Assembly: GCF_030246845.1 (NCBI RefSeq)
Contig: NZ_CP126889.1
Location: 1,550,001-1,614,000 of the forward strand
Origin: Enhydrobacter sp.
GTDB taxonomy: Bacteria > Pseudomonadota > Alphaproteobacteria > Reyranellales > Reyranellaceae
Length of the DNA: 64,000 nucleotides
Reading direction: 5' to 3'
The notes beneath the pieces were generated by a model. It saw only the letters and a program-made list of their open reading frames with translations. It had not been told where the DNA came from and ran no database searches. Below, in pieces: positions 9,972 to 18,226 of this stretch. The number at the start of each line of letters is the position of its first letter. Positions within the stretch are counted from its first letter, which is position 1. The position numbers and the translations under genes are program-made.

Positions 9972-11864
9972 ATGTCCGGAAATGGAACGTCCGCTCCGGT
10001 GAGTCGCAAGCGCCTGGCGGGGCTCACCCTGGCGGCGCTCGGCGTCGTGTTCGGCGATATCGGCACGAGCCCCCTCTACACCATGAAGGAGTGCTTCAGC
10101 GAGTACACCGGACTGAAGCCGACGCACGAGGATGTACTGGGCATCCTGTCGCTCATCACCTGGACGCTGATCATCGTCGTCTCGTTGAAATACGTGGTGG
10201 TCGTCATGCGCGCCGACAATCGCGGCGAGGGCGGTGTGCTGGCACTGATGGCCCTGATCGCGCGCCGCGCCGGACTGCCTGCAGGACGGCGGAACTTCTA
10301 CGTCATGCTGGGCATGGCGGGCGCGGCGCTGTTCTACGGCGACAGTCTGTTGACGCCCGCCGTGACGGTCCTGAGCTCGATCGAGGGATTGAACGTCGCC
10401 ACCCGTACGTTCGAGCCTTTGGTCGTGCCGATCGCCCTCGGCGTGCTGATCGCCCTGTTTTCGGTCCAGCGATTCGGGACCGGCAGTGTCGGTCGCCTGT
10501 TCGGCCCGATCACCCTCTTGTGGTTCTTCGTCCTGCTGGTCCTCGGGCTCATCCAGATCGTGCAGACGCCGCAGGTGTTGGCCGCGCTCCTGCCGCTCTA
10601 TGCCATCGACTTCGCGATCCGCAACGGATTCATCGCCTTCGTGGCCCTTGGCGCCGTGACCCTGGCCGTCACCGGGGCAGAGGCGCTCTACACCGACATG
10701 GGCCATTTCGGCCGCAAGCCCATCCGGCTGGCATGGTTCGGCCTCGTCCTGCCGGCGCTGCTCGCCAACTACTACGGCCAAGGCGGCCTGCTGCTGACCG
10801 ACGCCACGGCGCTGCAAAATCCGTTCTTCAAGCTGGCGCCCCAGTGGGCGCTCTATCCGATGGTGGTGCTGGCCACCGTCGCGGCGGTGATCGCCTCGCA
10901 GGCCACCATTTCCGGCGCCTATTCGATGGCCCAGCAAGCCGCCCTGCTGGGCCTCAGCCCGCGCGTCCGCATCCAGCACACCTCGGCCAGCGAGTTCGGG
11001 CAGATCTATGTGCCGGCGATCAACTGGATACAGATGTTCGGCGTCGCCGTGCTCGTGGTTTCCTTCCAGTCGTCGTCCAATCTCGCCGCGGCATACGGGA
11101 TTGCCGTGACCGGCACCATGCTGGTCGATTCCATTCTCGTATCCGCCCTGGCGCTGCGCGTCTGGAAGTGGGGCTGGCCGGCGACCGTCCTGGTGCTCGG
11201 CGGCTTCATGGCGTTCGACATCACGCTGATGTCGGCCAACATGCTGAAGTTCCTGGAAGGCGGCTGGGTGCCGCTGGCGCTCGCACTGGCCATCTTCACC
11301 GCCATGTGGACCTGGATGAAAGGCCGGACGGCCGTTGCCGCCCGCGAGCAGGAAAGCTCGCTGTCGATGGAGACGCTGCTTTCCAGCATCAATCCCAGCC
11401 GGGTCCATCGCCCGCAGGGCACGGCAGTCTATCTCACCGCCTTCTCCGGCAATGCGCCCAACTGCCTTCTGCACAACCTCAAGCACAACGAGGTGCTGCA
11501 CGAGCAGGTCGTCCTGCTCACCGTCGAGGTGCCCGACGAGCCCTATGTGCCGCCCAATGCCCGGGCCCAGGTCGCGCATCTCGGCAAGGGCGTGCACCAT
11601 GTGGTGTTGCGCTACGGCTTCATGGAGCAGCCGGACGTGCCGCGTGATCTGGTGCCGCTGGCCGAGCGCGGCGTGCCGGTCGACCCCATGCGCACGTCCT
11701 ATTTCGTCGGCCGCAACAGCTTCGTGGCCGCCAGCCGGCCGCTGCTGCCGCGATGGCAGGAAAAGCTGTTCCTGGTCCTGGCGCGCTTCGCCTCCAGCGC
11801 GGGCGACTTCTTCCGCCTGCCCGCGAACCGGGTCGTGGAGCTCGGCAGCCGCATCGAGATCTAG
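9972..11864 (+). CDS. kup: Kup low-affinity potassium uptake protein
   Basis: This 630-residue proton-coupled potassium transporter of the KUP/HAK family carries the signature FGDIGTSPLYTMKE in the first helix, about twelve transmembrane helices to around residue 430, and a C-terminal cytoplasmic domain. The motifs GALAL-type ADNRGEGGVLALMAL and VTGAEALYTDMGHFG are also typical. The ATG giving MSGNGTSAPVSRKR was chosen; a longer frame adds 64 arginine-rich residues that do not look like the family. No strong ribosome binding site is visible, and a GTG nine codons further in (MSRKRLAGL) is an alternative. Kup usually serves bulk uptake, complementing the inducible Kdp pump encoded divergently. 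Confidence 0.93.
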   Translation: MSGNGTSAPVSRKRLAGLTLAALGVVFGDIGTSPLYTMKECFSEYTGLKPTHEDVLGILSLITWTLIIVVSLKYVVVVMRADNRGEGGVLALMALIARRAGLPAGRRNFYVMLGMAGAALFYGDSLLTPAVTVLSSIEGLNVATRTFEPLVVPIALGVLIALFSVQRFGTGSVGRLFGPITLLWFFVLLVLGLIQIVQTPQVLAALLPLYAIDFAIRNGFIAFVALGAVTLAVTGAEALYTDMGHFGRKPIRLAWFGLVLPALLANYYGQGGLLLTDATALQNPFFKLAPQWALYPMVVLATVAAVIASQATISGAYSMAQQAALLGLSPRVRIQHTSASEFGQIYVPAINWIQMFGVAVLVVSFQSSSNLAAAYGIAVTGTMLVDSILVSALALRVWKWGWPATVLVLGGFMAFDITLMSANMLKFLEGGWVPLALALAIFTAMWTWMKGRTAVAAREQESSLSMETLLSSINPSRVHRPQGTAVYLTAFSGNAPNCLLHNLKHNEVLHEQVVLLTVEVPDEPYVPPNARAQVAHLGKGVHHVVLRYGFMEQPDVPRDLVPLAERGVPVDPMRTSYFVGRNSFVAASRPLLPRWQEKLFLVLARFASSAGDFFRLPANRVVELGSRIEI

Positions 11865-11875
11865 CGTGGCACCTG

Positions 11876-12373
11876 TCAGTTGATCAGCGCACCGGCCTCG
11901 CCGGCAGGCGGCGCCAGGCGCAAGCCGGCGCGCCCGAGGGTCGCGGTGAAGCTTTTCAGACGCTCGGCGGCGACCCGTGCGGCGGACGGCACCACAAGGA
12001 CATCGAGCGATGCGCCGAGCGGACCGTCATGGTCGCCTTGCGCCAGGCCACAAAGGGCGACAATGGTCGCCTCGTCGCGGCTCACCTGCGAGCAGGTCGG
12101 CAAGTGCACCCCGAGGATGCGCCGGGGGCCGAAAAAAAGGGCGTCCATGGCGATTGCGAAATCGGGTAGAGCATCGAGCACGCCGGCCACCTTGAAGCCT
12201 CCATGGAGTGCCGATCCTTCGGTCGGCAGCGTCCGGTCGTGTTGCCATTGCCGAATGGCCCACAGCACGAAGCGTTCGCCGATCGGCAGGGCGCAGGCGC
12301 AGTCGGCGCGTCCGCAACTCTGGCGCCCGACGTCTCCTTGCCGCCGGACGCTCTGCTGCGACGTGACTTTCAT
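11876..12373 (-). CDS. Conserved-looking protein of unknown function with N-terminal cysteines
   Basis: This is a 165-residue protein with no family that I recognise. Near residues 20-27 it has a C-x4-C-x-C cluster (CGRADCAC) followed by IGERFVLWAIRQWQHD, then a central hydrophobic section around DALFFGPRRILGVHLP and a Ser/Ala/Arg-rich helical tail. It has no signal peptide or clear membrane helix. GGAGGA precedes the ATG at good spacing. It is convergent with kup (11-bp gap) and divergent from the srf-like cluster. A Fur-like palindrome 38 bp upstream of its start and the cysteine cluster together hint at a metal-related role, which is inference only. Confidence 0.7.
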   Translation of the reverse strand: MKVTSQQSVRRQGDVGRQSCGRADCACALPIGERFVLWAIRQWQHDRTLPTEGSALHGGFKVAGVLDALPDFAIAMDALFFGPRRILGVHLPTCSQVSRDEATIVALCGLAQGDHDGPLGASLDVLVVPSAARVAAERLKSFTATLGRAGLRLAPPAGEAGALIN

Positions 12374-12410
12374 GGACTCCTCCGCCGGATTGCGGGCAGA
12401 GCATGATGCG

Positions 12411-12429
12411 ATTGCGATGCATTCGCAAT
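12411..12429. promoter_or_regulatory. Fur/Mur-like operator palindrome
   Basis: The arms ATTGCGA and TCGCAAT are perfect inverted repeats separated by five bases (TGCAT). The 19-bp length and TTGCGA...TCGCAA arms resemble operators of Fur-family regulators in alphaproteobacteria. It lies 38 bp upstream of the minus-strand gene at 11876-12373 and about 110 bp upstream of the plus-strand cluster starting at 12538, so it could control either. Confidence 0.35.
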
Positions 12430-12537
12430 ACTCTTTTCCCTTCGCAGATCGAAAGTCTGTGAGCGCCCAACCACACCATAAACAAGTCGAATTCGCCGCT
12501 GATATGCTGGCTTCCCACTGAACGGCGTACGCGAAGA

Positions 12538-13776
12538 ATGGGCCAAGGCCCGACCCTGATCCTCACCACCAGACTGGGCGTCCGGCCACTGGGCGTGCGC
12601 GGCGAGCCGCTGCATGCGGTCGCCGGCCAGCTTCTGTCGGTCGTCCGGCGCCGTCTCGGCGACGGGCCGGCCGACCTGCTCGCCGAGCCGCAATTGCGCG
12701 AGTCGGGCGACGGCATCGACTGGTATGCCGCGCGGTCGGGACCAGTCCGCCGGTTTGCCGAGCTTGGCGAGGCCGAGCGCAGCGAGACCTTGCGCGCGGT
12801 CGAGGCGCACCTCGATGCCATTCGCGGCCTCGGAAGCCAGCTTGCGGCCTCCCCCTCCAGCGAGGAAGCGCGCCTCGTCGGCCAGTCGCTGCATCTCGCC
12901 ACGACACGGCCGTCGGACGATTTCATCTACCTGGTGGACGGCCAGCCCGTCATCGCCGCCTGGGGCTACGAAGCCGACGCGGCCGCGAGCCTGCTGGCCG
13001 CCGCACCGCCGTCACTGCCTGCGGCGGCATCCGCCCCCGCCACCACCTTCGCCAGCGCGCCGGCCTTTCCGGTGGCGGCACGGTGGGACCTGTCGCCCTG
13101 GTTGGGCGCGCTCCTGTTCGGGCTCCTGCTGCTGCTTGCGCTGCTGATCGCGTCATGGCTGTTGCGCGCCTGCGCGCCGGTCGATCCGGCGACCAGCATC
13201 GCGACATTGGAGACGCCGGCGCCCCCCGCGCCGCCACCGCCTCCCGACCCCACACCGACGCTGAAGGCATCGCTCGATGACGCGCAGGCCGACGAGAAGA
13301 ACCTGAAGGCGCAGCTCGCCGCGCTGGAGGCCGACCTCAAGCACAAGGTCGAGCAGTGCAAGCCGGTTGCGCCGCCCAAGCCCCCGCCGCCCCCGGTCGC
13401 CAAAGCGCCACCTCCCGCGCCGCCGCCACAGCACGCGACGGCACCGCCGGTCAGCCGGCCGCCGCCGGGCATGCTGCCCTGCGACTGGTCGGGCGACTCG
13501 GGCGGCGAAGGCGTGACGCGCAACCGGCACTATCTCGGCGACAAGCCCGGATTCGTGGCGATCAACTACAACCTCTATGTGAAGCCCGACGACATCAAGG
13601 TCGTCTATCGCGGGCAGGTGATCGCGGGCACAGGCGGGCCGCGCAGCGGGCGCGGCGGCTTCGGGTTCGACTGGAATCCGGTGGCCGGGGATTATTCCGT
13701 GGACGTCATCGTAACAGGAGAGATGTGGGGTACGCGATGGACCTACGCCATGTCCTGCCCGCGCGGCGGACGCTGA
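12538..13776 (+). CDS. SrfA-like single-pass membrane protein, paralogue 1
   Basis: This 412-residue protein is the first gene of the srfABC-like cluster. Residues 1-150 form a cytoplasmic domain matching the N-terminus of the next gene product: both have a DLLA(E/I)P stretch, GIDWYA / RIDWYA (near 59-64), LGEAER, and a YLVDGQPVIAAWGY / YVVDGRPVMTFWGF segment. One membrane helix follows at about 189-209, then a Pro-rich linker, a short coiled coil (243-273), a second Pro-rich linker and a C-terminal beta-rich domain (315-412) with cysteines near each end (C315, C407). The C-terminal domain is presumably periplasmic. No strong ribosome binding site precedes the ATG. Function is unknown; it is probably a membrane partner of SrfB and SrfC. 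Confidence 0.8.
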   Translation: MGQGPTLILTTRLGVRPLGVRGEPLHAVAGQLLSVVRRRLGDGPADLLAEPQLRESGDGIDWYAARSGPVRRFAELGEAERSETLRAVEAHLDAIRGLGSQLAASPSSEEARLVGQSLHLATTRPSDDFIYLVDGQPVIAAWGYEADAAASLLAAAPPSLPAAASAPATTFASAPAFPVAARWDLSPWLGALLFGLLLLLALLIASWLLRACAPVDPATSIATLETPAPPAPPPPPDPTPTLKASLDDAQADEKNLKAQLAALEADLKHKVEQCKPVAPPKPPPPPVAKAPPPAPPPQHATAPPVSRPPPGMLPCDWSGDSGGEGVTRNRHYLGDKPGFVAINYNLYVKPDDIKVVYRGQVIAGTGGPRSGRGGFGFDWNPVAGDYSVDVIVTGEMWGTRWTYAMSCPRGGR

Positions 13777-13788
13777 TCGGAAGCTGAG

Positions 13789-15204
13789 ATGGCCGGTCCC
13801 CTCCTCAGCAGCGAGCCGCTTCAGCGCTATCGCGCCCTCGGCCTCGGCGGCGATCCGGTATGGCACGCCGCAGGCCAGCTGCGCGCCGCCATCGCGCAGC
13901 GGCTGTCGCGCGAGCATGCCGATCTTCTGGCGATTCCCGAGGTCGATCCCTCGGGCCGCCGCATCGACTGGTACGCGCCGTTCGACGGCGAGGTACGGCA
14001 GCTCGCCGATCTCGGCGAGGCCGAGCGCGCCGCGCTGCTCGACAAGGTCCGCCGCCTGCATGCCGACCTCGCCCATCTTGCCGACGCCATGGAGGCGCCG
14101 CAGCGTTCGGGCGCCGAACGCAACTTCGCGAAGCTCCTGCGCCATGCGCTGACGGCGCCGGGCGAGGAGACGCTGTACGTGGTCGATGGCCGGCCGGTCA
14201 TGACGTTCTGGGGCTTCTCGGCCGACGCCGCGCTGCCCGGCGTCTTCCTCGCCAGCCCGCCCAAGCCGCCGATGCCGGCGACGCCGCCACCCGAGGCCAT
14301 CGTCGCATCCGCGCCGGCGGCAGCGATTGTCGGCTCGGGTGCGCGCTCGACCTGGTGGCAGTGGCTGTTGCTCGCCGCCTTCCTGCTGCTCCTGCTGGCG
14401 GTCCTGGCCTGGATCGTGCGCCCTTACCTGCCGCATATCGAGCCGCGGCTCGCGGCGGCGGCGCGCGACCGGGCGCTCGCCTTCTCGGTGCGTGAGCCGG
14501 CCGCGCTTCAGCAGGCGCGAATGGACACGCTGATCAAGGACAATGAGACCCTGCGTCTCGAACTGGCGCGCCTCACCGACGAGGTGGCGCGGCGCGGCGG
14601 CAATTGTGCCGCGGGCGTCGTCGGTCCCGGCGGCGTGATCGTCGGAACCGCGGGCGAGACGCCGATCGAACGGCACGCCGAAGCCGACGGCAAGAACAGC
14701 GCCGACCTCGGCCTCGCAGACAAGGACAAGGGCCACGGGCCTGACGACAAGACGGCCGCCGACGAGAAAGGCGCGCATGGCCCCGACAAGAACAAGCAAG
14801 CGGCGCAAAAAGAGAAGAAGAACGAGCCGAAGCCCATGGTGGTGCCGCCCGAGGCGAAGCAGAAGCAGGACCTCTCCTTTCTGAAGGGCGATTGGCGCTC
14901 GCGCACCAGCCTCGCCACCTCTCAGGGCGAGAAGAATCTTCACCCTTCGTACACGCTCGACGACAAGGGAAAGGGCAAGGTGAGCTTCGTGCAGCAGGAC
15001 GGATCGACTTGCGAGGCGCCCGCCGAAGCACGCTGGGACAACGGCAAGCTGGTGATCGAGGAAAAGGCCAATCCCAAATGCACCGACGGCCGCACCTATG
15101 CCCGCAACATCGTCAACTGCGAGATCGGCAAGGATGGCGTCGCTCAATGCAACGGCAGCCAGCCCGGCGACAAGCGCAGCTACAGCGTGCAGATCGGTCG
15201 TTGA
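13789..15204 (+). CDS. SrfA-like virulence-factor family membrane protein, paralogue 2
   Basis: This 471-residue protein begins 12 bp after the previous stop with GGAAG upstream. The N-terminal domain (1-150) includes RIDWYAPFDGEV and LYVVDGRPVMTFWGF, which I recognise from SrfA-type proteins. One helix at about 190-211 is followed by a coiled coil (235-270), a highly charged Lys/Asp/Gly-rich linker (295-350) and a C-terminal domain from about 360 (LSFLKGDWRS...) with four cysteines (408, 431, 444, 454) that may form disulfides outside the cytoplasm. It and the preceding gene probably arose by duplication, keeping the cytoplasmic domain and exchanging the outer domain. Confidence 0.85.
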   Translation: MAGPLLSSEPLQRYRALGLGGDPVWHAAGQLRAAIAQRLSREHADLLAIPEVDPSGRRIDWYAPFDGEVRQLADLGEAERAALLDKVRRLHADLAHLADAMEAPQRSGAERNFAKLLRHALTAPGEETLYVVDGRPVMTFWGFSADAALPGVFLASPPKPPMPATPPPEAIVASAPAAAIVGSGARSTWWQWLLLAAFLLLLLAVLAWIVRPYLPHIEPRLAAAARDRALAFSVREPAALQQARMDTLIKDNETLRLELARLTDEVARRGGNCAAGVVGPGGVIVGTAGETPIERHAEADGKNSADLGLADKDKGHGPDDKTAADEKGAHGPDKNKQAAQKEKKNEPKPMVVPPEAKQKQDLSFLKGDWRSRTSLATSQGEKNLHPSYTLDDKGKGKVSFVQQDGSTCEAPAEARWDNGKLVIEEKANPKCTDGRTYARNIVNCEIGKDGVAQCNGSQPGDKRSYSVQIGR

Positions 15205-15255
15205 TTTCATAGACTTGAAACCCCAGTTGCACAGGCTTCTTCCGCATAGGCATCC

Positions 15256-18222
15256 ATGAGCGATCTCGCCCGCCTGCCGAGCTATCCCAGTCCGACGACA
15301 CTGATCGCCCGCTCGGGCATCCAGTTCCTCGATTTCGGATTCGATCTGGCGCGCCTGCGCGTGCGTGAATGGGGTTTCCACGACAGCGCCGCGACCAAGG
15401 CGATCGACGATCTTGTGCAGCTCGAGTTCGACGAGGCGCGCGGCCAGTACGAAGTGGTCGAAGCGGGCCGCCGCCGTCCGGCCGAGCCCAATCTCGTGGT
15501 GACGGCGAAGGATGCGCTTGCCCCCTTCCTCGACAAATGGGTGCCGGTGCCGTTCCTGCAGGTGCGGCCCAACAATCAGTTCCGCGAGGGGCCGGCCGAC
15601 TGGGCGCGTATCCGCGTGGTCGATCTCGAGGCGCGCTTCGGCGAAGGCTTCCGCGACGAGCAGGGCAATCGCTACCGCGCCGTGCTGGCCTTCGACACCG
15701 GCCTGATCGCCGAGGCCGAGGGCCGCGCCTATCTCGCTCCTTCGTCAAAGGACGTGACGTCGGGCGCCCTGTTCGCGCTCGCGCCGCAGCAGCGCGCCAA
15801 TCACTGGCTTCTGCGCCAAGGCTGGATGAACCAGTGGCTGGAGGAGCTGTTTCGCGAGCTCCACCCGCGCGCCACGCTCGAGGAGATCGAGGGCGATATC
15901 AAGCAGAAGCCGCAGGAGGCGAGCGCGCGCTATCTCGCCTTCCTCGGCCTGCTCGCCGAAGCGGTCCCGTTCCCGCCGATCAAGCTGGTGGGCGACGCCG
16001 AGCGTCCGGGGCGCGGCGCGATCGAGGTCGACCTCGTGCTCGATGTCGGCAACTCGCGCACCTGCGGGCTGCTGATCGAGGCGGCCGGCGAGCTCGGCGT
16101 CAACCTGAACGACTCCTACGAGCTCGCGCTGCGCGACCTCTCGCATCCCGAGAGCGTGCACATGAAGCCGTTCGAATCGCGCGTCGAGTTCGCCCAGGCC
16201 TGGTTCGGCAAGAATCACCTGTCGCGGATGGGCGGCCGGGCCGACGCCTTCGTCTGGCCGACCATGACGCGCGTCGGGCCGGAGGCGACGCGGCTGGCTG
16301 CGCGCCGCCGCGGCACCGAGGGCAATACCGGCATGTCGAGCCCCAAGCGCTATCTGTGGGACGAGGATCCGCAGGCGCGCGAATGGCGCTTCAACATCGC
16401 CTATGCCCAGGACCAGACGGCCATGCCGGCCGCCGCCGGCCCCATGGCGCAGCTCATCAACCAGAAGGGCGAGCCGCTTCATCTCGTCGAGCCGGAAGCC
16501 GACAGCGCCGATCACCTGCCGGTGTTCGAGCCGCTCTATTCGCGCTCCTCGATCATGACCTTCGTGCTGTCGGAGGTCCTGCTGCAGGCGCTGACGCTCA
16601 TGAACTCGCCGCAGCAGCGCGGCCGTCGTGCGCATGCCGAGACACCGCGACGGCTGCGCCGCATCGTTCTCACCTTGCCCACCGGCATGCCGCTCGCCGA
16701 GCGTCTGATCTTCCGCCGGCGCGCCGAGGCGGCGCGCGATCTGGTCTGGATGATGATGGGCTGGAAGCTCGACGATGCGGACGCCCCGGCCCCGCGCGTG
16801 CTCACCGACTGGGACGAGGCGAGCTGCACGCAGCTCGTCTATCTCTACACCGAGGTGGCGCGCAATTTCGGCGGCGATGCGCGGCGGTTCTTCGAGATCG
16901 CGAGCAAGCCGCGCGGCAAGCCGGCGGACGGCACGCTCGGCATCGCCAGCATCGATGTCGGCGGCGGCACGACGGACCTCATCGTCAACAACTATCGCCT
17001 CGAGGGCGCCGGCACCTCGGTCACGCTGTTCCCCGAGCAGAAGTTCCGCGAGGGCTTCAACGTCGCGGGCGACGACATCCTGCTGCGCGTCGTGCAGAGT
17101 CACGTGCTTCCGCCCATCGAGTCGGTGATGCGCGCCGCCGGAATCGCCAATCCGGCCGACCTGATGGCCGAGCTGGTGGGCGGCGATCGCGGCGGCGAAG
17201 ACGTGATCCAGCGCAATCTGCGCCAGCAGTTCGCGCTGCAGATCGCCCATCCGATCGCCCTCGAGCTCCTGAACGCGGCCGAGACCTACGATCCGACCTC
17301 GGGTGTACTCGCTGCCGAACCGCGGCCGTACGACTCGTTCTTTCCCGGCGGAGCCCGGCCGTCGGAGGAGGTCGTGGCCTTCGTGAATGAGGCGGCGCGC
17401 AAGCGCGGCGCCAAGGACTTCGACCTCAGGACGACGGTGTTCCCGGTCGACCTGCCCGGCCTCGACAAGACCGTGCGGGCCGAGATGGCGCGGGTGCTGG
17501 CGCCGCTCGCCGAGATCGTCCACGCCTACGACTGCGACATCCTGCTGCTGTCGGGCCGGCCCTCGCGCCTGCCCGGTATCCGCGCCCTCCTCATGGAGCT
17601 CCTGCCGCTGCCGCCCGAGCGCGTGATCGCGCTGCACGAATACCGCGTCGGCGCCTGGTATCCGTTCCGCGACGCCCGGCTCAGGGTCGAGGATCCCAAG
17701 ACGACGGTGGCGGTCGGCGCCATGATCGCCGCCCTCGCCCAGTCCCAGCTTCCGGATTTCTCCTTCCGCTCCGACTTGCTGCGCTCCAGGAGCATCGCCC
17801 GTTTCATCGGCAAGCTCGACGGCGGCGGGCGGCTGCAGAAGGAGGACCTCGTCTATCGCGACGTCGATCTCGACAATCGCGAGTACGAGCTGCCGGAGGC
17901 CACTTTCGAATTCCGGGGGCCGATGTGGCTCGGCGCGCGCCAGCTCGATCTCGCGCGCTGGCCGGCGGCGCGGCTCTACGCGCTGGAGTTCGCGCGGCCC
18001 GAATACGCCGAACGTCATGCACGCGAGACGCCGTTCAAGATCGCACTCGCACGCGTGAAACCCAAGGACAAGGACTCGACGGACGTCGAGCGCTTCCGCC
18101 TGCGTCAGGTCGTGAATCGCGACGGCCGCGCCGTCGCCCTCGACCGGCTGACGCTCCGACTGCAGACGTTGCCGCGCCGTGAGGGCTATTGGCTCGACAC
18201 GGGCATGCTCAAGACCGGGTAA
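15256..18222 (+). CDS. srfB: SrfB family protein, actin/Hsp70-fold ATPase
   Basis: This 988-residue protein matches the SrfB 'virulence factor' family in length and motifs. It has the nucleotide-binding signatures of the actin/Hsp70/FGGY superfamily: phosphate-1 loop VLDVGNSRTCGLLIE (about 261-275), phosphate-2 loop SIDVGGGTTDLIV (565-577), and an adenosine motif ILLLSGRPSRLPGIRALL (762-779). The N-terminal 250 residues are specific to the family. No signal peptide or membrane helix is seen, so it should be cytoplasmic and may be recruited by the membrane SrfA-like proteins. It ends four bases before the srfC start. In Salmonella, srfA, srfB and srfC were named as SsrB-regulated factors; the role in a free-living alphaproteobacterium is unknown. 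Confidence 0.9.
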   Translation: MSDLARLPSYPSPTTLIARSGIQFLDFGFDLARLRVREWGFHDSAATKAIDDLVQLEFDEARGQYEVVEAGRRRPAEPNLVVTAKDALAPFLDKWVPVPFLQVRPNNQFREGPADWARIRVVDLEARFGEGFRDEQGNRYRAVLAFDTGLIAEAEGRAYLAPSSKDVTSGALFALAPQQRANHWLLRQGWMNQWLEELFRELHPRATLEEIEGDIKQKPQEASARYLAFLGLLAEAVPFPPIKLVGDAERPGRGAIEVDLVLDVGNSRTCGLLIEAAGELGVNLNDSYELALRDLSHPESVHMKPFESRVEFAQAWFGKNHLSRMGGRADAFVWPTMTRVGPEATRLAARRRGTEGNTGMSSPKRYLWDEDPQAREWRFNIAYAQDQTAMPAAAGPMAQLINQKGEPLHLVEPEADSADHLPVFEPLYSRSSIMTFVLSEVLLQALTLMNSPQQRGRRAHAETPRRLRRIVLTLPTGMPLAERLIFRRRAEAARDLVWMMMGWKLDDADAPAPRVLTDWDEASCTQLVYLYTEVARNFGGDARRFFEIASKPRGKPADGTLGIASIDVGGGTTDLIVNNYRLEGAGTSVTLFPEQKFREGFNVAGDDILLRVVQSHVLPPIESVMRAAGIANPADLMAELVGGDRGGEDVIQRNLRQQFALQIAHPIALELLNAAETYDPTSGVLAAEPRPYDSFFPGGARPSEEVVAFVNEAARKRGAKDFDLRTTVFPVDLPGLDKTVRAEMARVLAPLAEIVHAYDCDILLLSGRPSRLPGIRALLMELLPLPPERVIALHEYRVGAWYPFRDARLRVEDPKTTVAVGAMIAALAQSQLPDFSFRSDLLRSRSIARFIGKLDGGGRLQKEDLVYRDVDLDNREYELPEATFEFRGPMWLGARQLDLARWPAARLYALEFARPEYAERHARETPFKIALARVKPKDKDSTDVERFRLRQVVNRDGRAVALDRLTLRLQTLPRREGYWLDTGMLKTG

Positions 18223-18226
18223 GGGT

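Noticed and set aside
13153..15381. Minus-strand frame of about 740 codons opposite the two SrfA-like genes
   Set aside because: It spans two plus-strand genes and their spacer and has no domain or start signal.
15256..18222. SrfB as a DnaK-type chaperone
   Set aside because: Only the nucleotide loops resemble Hsp70; there is no substrate-binding domain and no grpE or dnaJ nearby.
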